Positions 51,769-60,863 of a stretch of 64,000 bases of DNA are shown here, piece after piece. Below the pieces are notes generated by a model, which saw only the letters and a list, made by a program, of their open reading frames with translations, was not told the DNA's origin and did not search any database. The DNA is from JACPVF01 sp964502095 (GTDB taxonomy: Bacteria > Chloroflexota > Anaerolineae > Anaerolineales > Villigracilaceae). Location: the NCBI GenBank assembly GCA_964502095.1, contig CAZCUF010000004.1, forward strand, positions 1 through 64,000, written 5' to 3'. Position 1 is the stretch's first letter. Each line of letters begins with the position of its first letter. The position numbers were made by a program, and so were the translations under genes.

Positions 51769-53216
51769 CATGTTTCGGGGGGAATTTTTTCGGGCGGGCG
51801 CATCACCGCAAAATAAAAGACTTCGTGCGAGTCATCCGTCAGGCGAAACGAATGAGCCGGGCGATAGCCGGGAATCCAGATCACGGTCTCGCCGGAACAT
51901 AACAGCGGCCACCGATCGCGTACGCGCGCCGGAAGTTTCTCGTTGATAAAGAAATCCGACAGCTTCTGTGTATGACCTTCCATGCCAAGCGGTTCGAAGC
52001 GATCCCCCGCCTGGCGAACGCGCAATTCCAAAGGCAGGGGAATGGTATCCGCATCCAGCCAGACCTGGAACGGGTCCTCGTTCAAAGCGGATTGATCGCG
52101 CGCCAACGCGGGCAACCGCCAGCGCTCGCAGTTGACCTGCCAGCCGCCGGAAAGCTCGGCCTGCCCCGGCACCGATAAAGCGATTTCCAACACATCCTCG
52201 CGCATCTGCGGCCATTTGTCGAACGGCAGGTTTCCCTCGGATGTAAACAGGTAGAGACTGCCGTTTTCGCGAAACAGACTCAGCCCGCCCGTGAGAGCGA
52301 CGCGCGCGGTATTCGGCCCGCTGATAAAACGCGCCGCACGCTCCAGCACGGCAAAGCCGATGTCCTGCCCGGGACAGAGAACACTCACAGCATGGCGAAT
52401 CAAGTTTCGTTGGAGTCCGACCGAAAGTTTCGAGAGTCGATCCGAGTCGAAAATGACGAGTCCCCGCGCTTCACTGACGACACATTCCGACCAGGCGGCA
52501 TCCAAAGTATCCTGAAGAAGCGCGTGATCGGCTTTGAGCGATTGCACCGTGCGCCAGAGAGCCTCGCGGAATTTTGGGTTATAGGATTCCAATGTTGGGA
52601 TTAGAAGATTCCGCAACCGATTGCGGGTGAAATTGACTGTGTCGTTGCTGGGATCGTAACGCGGGCGCAACCCATTGGCCGCGCAGTAAATGACCGTTTC
52701 CTCGCGCCACACGTCCAGCAGTGGACGGACGACGGGAATCTCATCCGAGAAAATCGGGAGCACAGTGCGATACGACATGCCCTTCAAACCCGTCAGCCCG
52801 GCGCCGCGCAGAAAGTGCATCAGCACCGTTTCCACCTGATCGTCCGCAGTATGACCGACGGCCACCGCCTGCGCGCCGTGCCGTTTGGCCTGCTCGAAAA
52901 GAAATGTATATCGTAAATGCCGCGCGGCCTCCTCAAGCGACATGCCCTGTTGCTCGGCATAAGCGCGCACATCGCCGTCGCCAACCACCGAAGGAATCAT
53001 CAAGCGCGAGGCGGTTTGCTCAACAGTCGTGGCGTCGCCGTCCGCTTCGGGGCGCAGGCGATGATTGAAATGTGCCACGAGAATCGAATAACCCGCCTGA
53101 CGCAGAGCCTCCATCAGACACAAGCTGTCCGGCCCGCCGGAGACGCCCACAATGATCGGGCGGTCCTTGGTCAGTTCACATTGCGTTTGCAGAATGGATT
53201 CGACGTTTTCGAGCAC
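51768..53216 (-). CDS. tilS: tRNA(Ile)-lysidine synthase
   Basis: A 482-residue TilS with the PP-loop IVGVSGGPDSLCLMEALR, then LVAHFNHRLRPEADGDA, GHTADDQVETVLMHFLRGAG, VRPLLDVWREE and YDPSNDTVNFTRNRLR. The C-terminal domains are complete (WLDADTIPLPLELRVRQAGD and FFINEKLPARVRDRWP). It changes C34 of tRNA(Ile2) to lysidine so that it reads AUA. It is the last gene of the MCM-CYTH-MCE-TilS row, 54 nt after the epimerase gene. Confidence 0.95.
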   Translation of the reverse strand: MLENVESILQTQCELTKDRPIIVGVSGGPDSLCLMEALRQAGYSILVAHFNHRLRPEADGDATTVEQTASRLMIPSVVGDGDVRAYAEQQGMSLEEAARHLRYTFLFEQAKRHGAQAVAVGHTADDQVETVLMHFLRGAGLTGLKGMSYRTVLPIFSDEIPVVRPLLDVWREETVIYCAANGLRPRYDPSNDTVNFTRNRLRNLLIPTLESYNPKFREALWRTVQSLKADHALLQDTLDAAWSECVVSEARGLVIFDSDRLSKLSVGLQRNLIRHAVSVLCPGQDIGFAVLERAARFISGPNTARVALTGGLSLFRENGSLYLFTSEGNLPFDKWPQMREDVLEIALSVPGQAELSGGWQVNCERWRLPALARDQSALNEDPFQVWLDADTIPLPLELRVRQAGDRFEPLGMEGHTQKLSDFFINEKLPARVRDRWPLLCSGETVIWIPGYRPAHSFRLTDDSHEVFYFAVMRPPEKIPPET

Positions 53217-53270
53217 GGCTCAATTAAACCATAAATCGGAAATTCCCCAACGGAATCCGCTCCTCACATT

Positions 53271-53675
53271 TTAGATTTCGTAAAGCTCCACCAACACCCC
53301 GCCGGTCGCTTCAGGGTGGATGAAGGCATAGCGTTTTCCATCGGCGGCTGTGCGCGGCTCTTCATTGATCAGCCTCACTCCTTTGGCTTTCAATTGACTC
53401 AGCATGCCCGCCACATCGTCCACTTCGAGGCAGATATGATGCATGCCCGCGCCGCGCCTGGCCAGATATTTGGCGAGGCCGGAATCGTCGGTGGTGGGAA
53501 ATACCAGCTCGATCTCGGAATCGGCCAGCGGCAGAAAAGCCACTTGCGATTTCTCGGCGGGCACGTCGCGCACTTCGTGCACAGCCAGCCCCAGCGCGCC
53601 GCGCCAGAATTCCAGCGCCTGTTCCATATCCTCCACGACCATTGCCACGTGATCTATTTTTTTGACTTTCGGCAC
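53271..53675 (-). CDS. mce: methylmalonyl-CoA epimerase
   Basis: A 134-residue VOC-fold protein: KIDHVAMVVEDMEQALEFW, LGLAVHEVRDVPAEKSQVAF, GMHHICLEVDDVAGMLSQL and a C-terminal PEATGGVLVELYE. The His/Glu residues make the divalent-metal site. It interconverts (R)- and (S)-methylmalonyl-CoA, feeding the mutase encoded two genes upstream. The gap to the CYTH gene is 6 nt. Confidence 0.94.
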   Translation of the reverse strand: MPKVKKIDHVAMVVEDMEQALEFWRGALGLAVHEVRDVPAEKSQVAFLPLADSEIELVFPTTDDSGLAKYLARRGAGMHHICLEVDDVAGMLSQLKAKGVRLINEEPRTAADGKRYAFIHPEATGGVLVELYEI

Positions 53676-53681
53676 ATGACC

Positions 53682-54212
53682 TCACAAAGATTCGATTGAA
53701 CCGCTTCCTTCCAGCAAATCAATATACGCGCCATCCACCAGATCGTCTGCCTCGACTCCCAGCCTGCTCATCAGATCCTCGGCAATGGACTGCCCCTCTG
53801 CATCGGACTGATCTGCGCGCAAGACGACTTCCAACTCCATGAACTGACCCAGCCCAGCCACATCGTCAAGATGGATGCGCGTCTGCCCAGCAAGATAGAG
53901 ATAACGCGTCTTACGCACGCTTCCGCGCACACCATAAGCCAATTCGAGCACGGTTCTCAAGCCAGCCGGGTCGTCGGTCTCGAAGATTCTATAATCGGAA
54001 CGTTTTGGGCCATCCCGATCCGGGCGTTGATAAAAGATCAATTGCGCGGAACCCGTTCCAAAGTCCCGGAGTTTGAGGCGGCCCTTCTTCACATGAAAAA
54101 AAGTATCCTCCTGGGCAATGACCTTGAGCGGCATGTCGCTCAAAGCTTCCGCGCGCCGGCGTATCTCAGCGAAGTCGCGCACGCGGGCTTTGATCTCGAT
54201 ATTGGAGGGCAT
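53682..54212 (-). CDS. CYTH domain protein (class IV adenylate cyclase-like)
   Basis: A 176-residue CYTH tunnel-fold protein. The N-terminal NIEIKARV carries the ExExK-type signature, followed by QEDTFFHVKKGRLKLR, LIFYQRPDRDGPKRSDY, RKTRYLYLAGQTRIHLDDV and FMELEVVL. Family members are CyaB-like cyclases or triphosphatases; many have no cyclase activity. It lies between the mutase (28 nt) and the epimerase (6 nt) in the same direction, an unexpected place for it. Confidence 0.88.
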   Translation of the reverse strand: MPSNIEIKARVRDFAEIRRRAEALSDMPLKVIAQEDTFFHVKKGRLKLRDFGTGSAQLIFYQRPDRDGPKRSDYRIFETDDPAGLRTVLELAYGVRGSVRKTRYLYLAGQTRIHLDDVAGLGQFMELEVVLRADQSDAEGQSIAEDLMSRLGVEADDLVDGAYIDLLEGSGSIESL

Positions 54213-54240
54213 TATCCAATTGTACCGGCAATTTCCCTCC

Positions 54241-55911
54241 CTAGAATCCTTTCGCCGCGTATTCGCCCCACACGCCTCTCAGCGTATTGCAAATCTCGCC
54301 GAGGGTGACCTTGTTCTCCACGCACTCTACAAACAACGGCATCAGGTTTTCGTCGCTTGCGGCGGCGTTTACCAATTTGGCAAGCAGTTCATTGACGAGC
54401 TTCCGATTCCTATCCTTCCGCAAAATTCTCAATCGTTCTCTCTGTTCCAGTTCGATCGCCGGGTCCACGACCAATCGGTCCAGGCTTCGTCCCTCCTGCA
54501 CTTCGAATTCATTCACACCCACTACGATCTGTTCCTTCTTTTCAATCGCCTGTTGCGCGGCATACGCCGCGTCTTGAATTTCGTTCTGCATATAGCCGCG
54601 CTCGATGGCCGCCAGCGCGCCGCCCATCTCGTCAATTTTGGCAATGTATTTTTGCGCGCCTCTTTCGATCTCGTCGGTGAGATATTCGATCAGATACGAC
54701 CCCGCCAGCGGATCGACGGAATCGGCCACGCCGGACTCATACGCGATGATCTGTTGAGTCCGCAGAGCCACGCGCACCGATTTCTCCGTGGGAAGCCACA
54801 AGGCTTCGTCCATCGAATTGGTATGCAGGGATTGCGTTCCGCCGAGCACCGCAGACAACGCTTGAATCGTTACGCGCGCCACGTTATTTTCGGGCTGTTG
54901 AGCGGTGAGAGTCGAGCCTGCGGTTTGCGTGTGGAAGCGTAATTCCCACGAGGCCGGTTTCTGCGCCTTGAAACGCCCGCGCATGATCCCCGCCCATAGG
55001 CGGCGCGCGGCGCGGAACTTGGCAACTTCCTCCAAAAAGTTGTTATGCGCGTTGAAGAAGAACGAAACTTGCGGAGCGAAATCATCCACGGCCAGCCCGG
55101 CTTTCAACGCGGCTTCGAGATAGGCAATACCGTTAGCCAGCGTGAAAGCCACCTCCTGCACGGCGGTCGAACCCGCTTCACGGATGTGATAACCCGAGAT
55201 CGAGATCGCGTTCCAATTGGGCGCTTCCCGCGCGCAATACCGAAAAACATCCGTAATGAGCCGCATCGAGGGCTGGGGCGGAAAGATATAGGTTCCGCGC
55301 GCCACATATTCCTTGAGAATATCGTTTTGAATCGTGCCGCGCAGTTTCTTCACCTCCGCGCCCTGCTTCTTCGCCACCGCGATATACATTGCCAGTAACA
55401 CGCCCGCAGGCGCGTTGATCGTCATCGAGGTCGAAACCTGTTCGAGCGGAATCCGATCGAATAGCTGTTCCATATCCTGAATGGACGAAATCGAAACGCC
55501 CACCTTTCCCACTTCGCCCGCGGCAATCGGATCGTCCGCGTCGTAACCGATCTGGGTCGGCAGATCGAACGCAACGCTCAGGCCCGTCTGTCCCTGTGAC
55601 AGCAGATAACGATAACGCTTGTTCGTTTCCTCTGCCGTGCCGAAGCCCGCGTATTGGCGCATTGTCCAAAAACGCGTGCGATACATCGTCGGCTGGACGC
55701 CGCGCGTAAACGGATATTCACCCGGAAAGCCCAGTTTTTCCAAATAGGACTCGTCCGCAGAGGCGGCGGGAGACTCCCCCCCGGGCACCGCCACACACGG
55801 GACCTCGATCCCGGAGGAGGTCTCGAAGCGCGTTCTCCGCTCCTTGAATTTCGCCAATGACCTTTTGAGTGTGGATTCTTTCCAACGATCATATTGTTTC
55901 TGAATGCTCAT
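54241..55911 (-). CDS. methylmalonyl-CoA mutase, large-subunit catalytic chain
   Basis: A 556-residue catalytic (TIM-barrel) chain without the C-terminal B12-binding domain, which must be encoded elsewhere. It has PFTRGVQPTMYRTRFWTMRQ, SVAFDLPTQIGYDADDP, ISGYHIREAGSTAVQEVAF, RFHTQTAGSTLTAQQPENN and HTNSMDEALWLPTEKS. It rearranges (R)-methylmalonyl-CoA and succinyl-CoA with adenosylcobalamin. AGGTGA precedes ATG 55911. Isobutyryl-CoA or ethylmalonyl-CoA mutase cannot be excluded, but the epimerase gene two genes away favours methylmalonyl-CoA. Confidence 0.93.
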   Translation of the reverse strand: MSIQKQYDRWKESTLKRSLAKFKERRTRFETSSGIEVPCVAVPGGESPAASADESYLEKLGFPGEYPFTRGVQPTMYRTRFWTMRQYAGFGTAEETNKRYRYLLSQGQTGLSVAFDLPTQIGYDADDPIAAGEVGKVGVSISSIQDMEQLFDRIPLEQVSTSMTINAPAGVLLAMYIAVAKKQGAEVKKLRGTIQNDILKEYVARGTYIFPPQPSMRLITDVFRYCAREAPNWNAISISGYHIREAGSTAVQEVAFTLANGIAYLEAALKAGLAVDDFAPQVSFFFNAHNNFLEEVAKFRAARRLWAGIMRGRFKAQKPASWELRFHTQTAGSTLTAQQPENNVARVTIQALSAVLGGTQSLHTNSMDEALWLPTEKSVRVALRTQQIIAYESGVADSVDPLAGSYLIEYLTDEIERGAQKYIAKIDEMGGALAAIERGYMQNEIQDAAYAAQQAIEKKEQIVVGVNEFEVQEGRSLDRLVVDPAIELEQRERLRILRKDRNRKLVNELLAKLVNAAASDENLMPLFVECVENKVTLGEICNTLRGVWGEYAAKGF

Positions 55912-56156
55912 CGCTTCACCTGTCAACGCGCAAGGATCATTTTTCCGCGTCTTTGCGGCTTTTTGACCGATTTTCATCAAGTATAAGACCAAAATCCACA
56001 CACACGAAATTGAACAAAAATGAAATGAATTTTCGCAAAATATCATTGCCAGCGGGCAACAAAAATGCTAGACTCATCGTATATAAAGATAACGGCTCAT
56101 CGGGAAGCCTTTTTGCATCGAGCGTAACAACATCAATACCGAGGAGAACGATTTTC
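55912..56156. promoter_or_regulatory. divergent promoter region between MCM and the rSAM operon
   Basis: A 245-nt gap. On the minus strand TATACT (55983-55978) is a -10 candidate for the mutase operon. On the plus strand TTGCCA (56046-56051), 17 nt and TAGACT (56069-56074) make a good promoter for the 56157 operon. GAGGAG lies 10 nt before ATG 56157. No other gene is seen in the gap. Confidence 0.6.
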
Positions 56157-56555
56157 ATGAGTAAACCTTTGCTCTACATCGGCGCGGGACTATTTTTTCT
56201 GATCGGTGTATGCTTGTTCGGTTATGGGGTATTGAGCGTGATCGGTTCCACTTCCGCACAAGGCAGTTCAAGCTGGTTGACGTTCGGCCTGGGATTCGGC
56301 CTCGTGGGCGTGCTATTCCTTCTCGGCGGCGCGGCATTCGTCTATTTCGCCATGCGCGGACAAAAAACCGAGATCGTCCAGCAGGTGACCATGAAAGTGG
56401 ACCTGCCCGGCGAGACCAAGATCGAACAAATGACCTGCCGTAACTGCGGCAGTCCGTTGAAAGCCGAAAACATCAAAATGATTGCCGGCGCTCCCACTGT
56501 GGAATGTCCGTATTGTGGAACCACCTATCAATTAACTGAAGAACCCAAGTGGTAA
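56157..56555 (+). CDS. two-helix membrane protein with a C-terminal zinc ribbon
   Basis: A 132-residue protein with two TM helices (about 5-25 and 38-62) and a C-terminal zinc ribbon, CRNCGSPLKAENIK then ECPYCGTTYQL. Between them is a basic/acidic linker (MKVDLPGETKIEQM). It is the first gene of the operon that holds the Cys-Ala tail protein and the radical SAM enzymes. Its role is unknown; a membrane chaperone or platform that holds the tail protein is conceivable. Confidence 0.78.
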   Translation: MSKPLLYIGAGLFFLIGVCLFGYGVLSVIGSTSAQGSSSWLTFGLGFGLVGVLFLLGGAAFVYFAMRGQKTEIVQQVTMKVDLPGETKIEQMTCRNCGSPLKAENIKMIAGAPTVECPYCGTTYQLTEEPKW

Positions 56556-56605
56556 GAAAACTCGCTTTTACGCCGAGCCGGGTTCGGCGTGGAAAGGTTA
56601 TCGCC

Positions 56606-58267
56606 ATGAAACAAAAACTCGCGGTCCTTCTGGCGCTTCTTCTCCTGTTGAGCGCGACCATCAATGTTTCCGCGCAGTCGGATTACTACTTCAGCGTCAG
56701 CAGGGAAGTGGTGCAGGTATTCTGGAACGAGGATGGCACGCTAAGCATCGACTACACCTGGGACTTCGTGAATCAGCCGGGAGCGCACAGCATTGATTTT
56801 GTGGATGTCGGCATGCCGAACGGCGACGCGGATATGAGCACGGTTCAGGCCGACGTCAACGGCAACCGCGTGGAAACGTCCACCAGCGATTATCAGGGCA
56901 ACGGCTCGGGATTCGCAGTGGTTTTGGGTTCGGATGCGATTCCATCCGGAGCCAGCGGAACAGTTCACGTTTATGTCGGCAGGGTCGCCAATGTTCTATA
57001 CGAGGATAGCGAGGACGCTAACCTGGCAAGCGCGGTATTTGCGCCCACGTATTTCGGCAGTCAGTATGTTGAAGGTTCCACAGACCTCACCGCCGTCTTT
57101 CATCTGCCGCCGGGAGTCCAGCCGCAGGAACCGAAATGGCACGGTGCGCCTCCGGGATTCCCGTCACAACCGGAGACCGGACTCGACCAGAATAATCGCA
57201 TCACATACACATGGCACAACCCGGATGCCAACGTATATTCCGAATATCAGTTCGGCGCTTCGTTCCCGAAGAGTTACGTACCGGCCGGGAGTATTCTCAC
57301 ACAACCCGCCTTTTCATTTCCTCAAATTAACTTTTCAGTAATTTCCAATATCTTGTGTCTCTGTTTCTTTGGCTTCCTCTTCCTCATCATTCCGATGTTG
57401 AACGCCATTGCAGGCAATCGCCGCAAAATGCAGTACCTGCCGCCCAAAATCTCCATCGAAGGACACGGCATCAAACGCGGACTGACGGCTGTGGAGGCGG
57501 CCGTCCTGATGGAACAACCGCTCGATAAAGTAATGACCATGATCCTGTTCGGCGCGATCAAGAAGAACGCGGCCAAGGTGGACACGCGCGATCCGCTCGA
57601 ATTGAGCATCGCCTCACCATTGCCGGACGGCTTGCACGATTACGAGATTAATTTTCTGGAGGCGTTCAAAGAGACGAATCTACAAAAACGCCGAAGATTG
57701 TTACAAGACATGACGGTTAACCTCGTCAAAGCTGTCTCCGAAAAGATGAAAGGCTTCAGCCGCCGCGAAACCCTGGAGTTTTACCAAAGCATCACAGAGA
57801 AGGCCTGGCAACAAGTGGAAGCGGCGGACACACCGGAAGTTAAAAGCCAGAAGCTCGATGAGGCCCTCGAATGGACCATGCTGGACCGCAACTATGATGA
57901 TCGCTCACGCCGCGTCTTCACCGGGCCTGTCTATGTTCCCATGTGGTGGGGACGCTACGATCCGTCCTGGCGGGGCGGTCCATCTATTGGTTCTGCGCCA
58001 ACCGTTTCAACTTCCGCTCCGTCTTCGAGCCGGGGCCCTGCGGCCCTGCCCGGCGCAGACTTTGCCGCTTCTGTAGTGGGCGGCGTGCAAACATTCTCGC
58101 AAAAAGTGATCGGTAATGTAAACGACTTCACCAGCCGCGTGACCAAAGTGACCAATCCGCCTCCGGTCTCCTCCGGAACAGGCGGAAGTTCCCGCGGCGG
58201 AGGCGGTTGCGCCTGTGCCTGTGCCTGCGCTGGGTGCGCCTGCGCCTGTGCCGGCGGCGGAAGATAA
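56606..58267 (+). CDS. DUF2207-like membrane protein with a C-terminal Cys-Ala repeat tail
   Basis: A 553-residue protein. It has a Sec signal (LAVLLALLLLLSATINVSA), a beta-rich extracytoplasmic domain (about 25-240; FWNEDGTLSIDYTWDFV), a TM helix near 252-275 (ILCLCFFGFLFLIIPML), a cytoplasmic helical domain (about 290-450; GLTAVEAAVLMEQPLDKVM) and a low-complexity end. The last 23 residues are four Gly, CACACACAGCACACA (535-549, seven Cys) and GGGR. Ordinary DUF2207 proteins end in Gly/Ser-rich tails without cysteine. I read the tail as a target of the downstream radical SAM enzyme. AAAGG lies 9 nt before the ATG. Confidence 0.82.
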   Translation: MKQKLAVLLALLLLLSATINVSAQSDYYFSVSREVVQVFWNEDGTLSIDYTWDFVNQPGAHSIDFVDVGMPNGDADMSTVQADVNGNRVETSTSDYQGNGSGFAVVLGSDAIPSGASGTVHVYVGRVANVLYEDSEDANLASAVFAPTYFGSQYVEGSTDLTAVFHLPPGVQPQEPKWHGAPPGFPSQPETGLDQNNRITYTWHNPDANVYSEYQFGASFPKSYVPAGSILTQPAFSFPQINFSVISNILCLCFFGFLFLIIPMLNAIAGNRRKMQYLPPKISIEGHGIKRGLTAVEAAVLMEQPLDKVMTMILFGAIKKNAAKVDTRDPLELSIASPLPDGLHDYEINFLEAFKETNLQKRRRLLQDMTVNLVKAVSEKMKGFSRRETLEFYQSITEKAWQQVEAADTPEVKSQKLDEALEWTMLDRNYDDRSRRVFTGPVYVPMWWGRYDPSWRGGPSIGSAPTVSTSAPSSSRGPAALPGADFAASVVGGVQTFSQKVIGNVNDFTSRVTKVTNPPPVSSGTGGSSRGGGGCACACACAGCACACAGGGR

Positions 58268-58307
58268 ATATCTTTCCTGTAAATAAAAATTATATTTAGA
58301 GGACAAC

Positions 58308-59687
58308 ATGAGCCACTTTACCGAACTGTTCCATCACAAACCGGAAACGACGGATTTAAAACCGGGGCTATATCACTACCTGCGCGAAACCCCCGAGGAG
58401 AAAACGCGCGTCCATCTGCGCGTAGACCCGGGCGTCACCGGCACATTGATCGTCAATGCCAGCAGTGTGATGCACCTAAATCCGACTGCAACTTTCATGG
58501 CTTGGATTACGCTGGAAGGAAAGACAAGAGAGGAAAGCATTAGCGCGATCCGCTCGCAATATTCGGTCGGCAAAAAACAAGCCGAGGCCGACCTTTCATC
58601 CTTCCTCCTTCAATTGGACGAACTCCTTCGCCCCGACGGCGCCTGCCCCGTTCACGATCTCGATCTCGAGACGAAGATGCCGTTCAGCGCGCGCCCGACC
58701 GCGCCGTATCGCATGGACCTGGCCGTTACCTATCGCTGTAACAACGATTGCGCCCACTGCTACAACGCGCGCGAGCGAACTTTCCCCGAACTCAGCACCG
58801 AGCAATGGTTCAAGGTGCTCGACCAGCTTTGGGAATTGGGTATCCCGCACATCGTCTTCACCGGCGGCGAAGCGACTCTGCGCAACGACCTGCCGGAGCT
58901 GATTCGTCACGCCGAATCCAACGGGCAGATCACAGGCTTGAATACGAACGCCCGCCGCCTATCGGACGCGCGTTACGTACAGCAATTGGTGGACGCCGGT
59001 CTCGATCATGTGCAGATCACAGTCGAATCGTGCAACGAAGAAATTCACGATGTGATGATGCGCGCCAAAGGCGCCTTCAAACAAACCATTGCAGGGCTCA
59101 AAAACGCGCTGGCCTCCAAACTCTACGTGATGACCAACACGACCATGCTGCGTACGAATGTACATCTCATTCCAGATACTTTGGATTTTCTCGCCGACCT
59201 GGGCGTTCCGACCATCGGGCTAAACGCGCTGATTCTTTCGGGCCACGGCCTGACGGTTGGCACGGGCTTGCGCGAAAGCGAACTGCAACCCATTTTGGAT
59301 GTCGCCACGCGTAAAACCGCCGAGCGTGGACAAAAACTGATCTGGTACACGCCCACACAATATTGCGAGTTCGATCCCACCGCCAATAACCTCGGCGTAA
59401 AAGGTTGCACAGCCGCGCTGTACAGCATGTGCATCGAGTCGAACGGCAACGTCCTGCCCTGTCAATCGTATTATCACCCGCTTGGAAACATCCTGACCGA
59501 TTCGTGGGATTCGATTTGGAATCACAAGCTGTCCGTGCAATTGCGCGAACGACAAAACCTGCCGTTCAAATGCGAAACTTGTTCGCTCGTGGCGGAGTGC
59601 GGCGGCGGATGTCCGCTCACTTTTGAAAATCACCGCGAAAAATATGGCGTGAACAGCGAAATCGTTCCGTTGTCCGTTTTGAATTAG
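58308..59687 (+). CDS. radical SAM/SPASM enzyme with N-terminal PqqD/RRE-like domain
   Basis: A 459-residue putative peptide maturase. Residues about 15-110 resemble a PqqD fold, the RiPP recognition element: VHLRVDPGVTGTLIVNASSV, MHLNPTATFMAWITLEGKT. The radical SAM core has CNNDCAHC (Cys144, 148, 151) and FTGGEATLRNDLPELI. The SPASM region has Cys367, 375, 385, 422, 425, 431 and 435 (GCTAALYSMC, CETC, CGGGCP), enough for two auxiliary clusters. Relatives cross-link Cys, Tyr, Lys or other residues in precursor peptides. Here the obvious substrate is the Cys-Ala tail upstream. AGAGGA precedes the ATG; 40 nt separate the genes. Confidence 0.9.
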   Translation: MSHFTELFHHKPETTDLKPGLYHYLRETPEEKTRVHLRVDPGVTGTLIVNASSVMHLNPTATFMAWITLEGKTREESISAIRSQYSVGKKQAEADLSSFLLQLDELLRPDGACPVHDLDLETKMPFSARPTAPYRMDLAVTYRCNNDCAHCYNARERTFPELSTEQWFKVLDQLWELGIPHIVFTGGEATLRNDLPELIRHAESNGQITGLNTNARRLSDARYVQQLVDAGLDHVQITVESCNEEIHDVMMRAKGAFKQTIAGLKNALASKLYVMTNTTMLRTNVHLIPDTLDFLADLGVPTIGLNALILSGHGLTVGTGLRESELQPILDVATRKTAERGQKLIWYTPTQYCEFDPTANNLGVKGCTAALYSMCIESNGNVLPCQSYYHPLGNILTDSWDSIWNHKLSVQLRERQNLPFKCETCSLVAECGGGCPLTFENHREKYGVNSEIVPLSVLN

Positions 59688-59714
59688 GCTGTACACACAG
59701 AATCTGGAGGCAAC

Positions 59715-60863
59715 ATGGATATCTTCAATCGTCTGGCCGGCCGCTTTTCGAAAGTGGAACCCCTGCCCGAAGGTTTGCATCACCTGCAGGCCACTCGCAA
59801 CGAAAAGCCCTACCGCCTTCATTTGCGTTTGCAAAAAGACGGCACGGGCATATTGATCCTCAACGCTTCCACGATCCTGCATTTGAATTCCACCGCCGCG
59901 GAATACGCCTTTCACTTTATCCAGGGCGTAACGCCGGAAGAAGCCGCCAGACAAATCTCGAAACGCTATCGCATCCGCAGAAGCATTGCCCTTCAAGACT
60001 ACACTGACTTTGTGAATCGGATCGAAACGCTGGTGACGACTCCCGATCTCGATCCCGTTTCTTACCTGGACTTCGACCTGGCCCAGCCTCATTCGGCGGA
60101 TCTCACCGCCCCACTGCGCCTCGACTGCGCCCTCACCTATCGCCTGCCCGCCGATACGCAAGCCGAATACGCCTTCACCAAACGCGTCGACCGCGAACTA
60201 TCCACAGACGAGTGGAAGACGATTCTGGATAAGGCCTGGATGGCCGGCATCCCGCACATTACATTCACGGGCGGCGAGGCCACCCTCCGCGACGACCTTC
60301 CCGAATTGATCGCGCAGGCTGAAAAGAACGGTCAAGTCTGCGGCCTGCTCACAGACGGTTTGAAATCTGCCGATAAAAAATATCTCGACTCGTTATTACA
60401 GGCCGGTCTCGATCATATCCTCTTCATGCTTCAGCCCGATCAGCCGAAATCATGGGCCGCGCTCGAAACCATCCTGCCGGAAGATATATTCGTCACCGTT
60501 CACATCACGCTGAATCGCAATAACATCCAAAACGCCGGTGAGACTCTGGAGCGTTTGGCAAAGCTGGGCGTACAAAGCCTGTCCCTCACCCATTCCGATC
60601 CGCCCTCGAAGGAAGCTTATCAGGCTCTGCGCAATAAGGCCGCGGAATTGGGTCTTACACTGCGCTTCGATCTGCCTGTGCCTTACTCTGCCGATAACCC
60701 CGTGGCCTCCGAAACGGAGGAAGATAACATTCCTGAAGGCGCGGGCAAAGCCTGGCTGTATGTAGAACCGGACGGCGACGTTTTGCCGGCACAAGGCATA
60801 ACGGATAAAGTCCTCGGTAATTTCCTGCGCGACGATTGGAAGACCATCCACGCTCATCAATGA
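59715..60863 (+). CDS. pseudo-radical-SAM paralogue lacking all cluster cysteines
   Basis: A 382-residue paralogue of the preceding enzyme, aligning residue for residue through at least position 200. The RRE-like N-terminus is kept (LHLRLQKDGTGILILNASTI, LHLNSTAAEYAFHFIQGVT). In the core, Cys144/148/151 are replaced by Leu144, Thr148 and Glu151 (TYRLPADTQAEYAF), yet FTGGEATLRDDLPELI (SAM-binding) is kept. The SPASM part is shortened to WLYVEPDGDVLPAQG with no Cys. No [4Fe-4S] chemistry is possible. It may be a substrate-binding or allosteric subunit. TGGAGG precedes the ATG. The stop overlaps the methyltransferase ATG. Confidence 0.88.
   Translation: MDIFNRLAGRFSKVEPLPEGLHHLQATRNEKPYRLHLRLQKDGTGILILNASTILHLNSTAAEYAFHFIQGVTPEEAARQISKRYRIRRSIALQDYTDFVNRIETLVTTPDLDPVSYLDFDLAQPHSADLTAPLRLDCALTYRLPADTQAEYAFTKRVDRELSTDEWKTILDKAWMAGIPHITFTGGEATLRDDLPELIAQAEKNGQVCGLLTDGLKSADKKYLDSLLQAGLDHILFMLQPDQPKSWAALETILPEDIFVTVHITLNRNNIQNAGETLERLAKLGVQSLSLTHSDPPSKEAYQALRNKAAELGLTLRFDLPVPYSADNPVASETEEDNIPEGAGKAWLYVEPDGDVLPAQGITDKVLGNFLRDDWKTIHAHQ

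Noticed and set aside
58195..58267. Cys-Ala repeat as a DNA simple-repeat or frameshift artefact
   Set aside because: Codons for Cys and Ala alternate between synonyms, and the frame ends cleanly in GGGR-stop before a good downstream Shine-Dalgarno.
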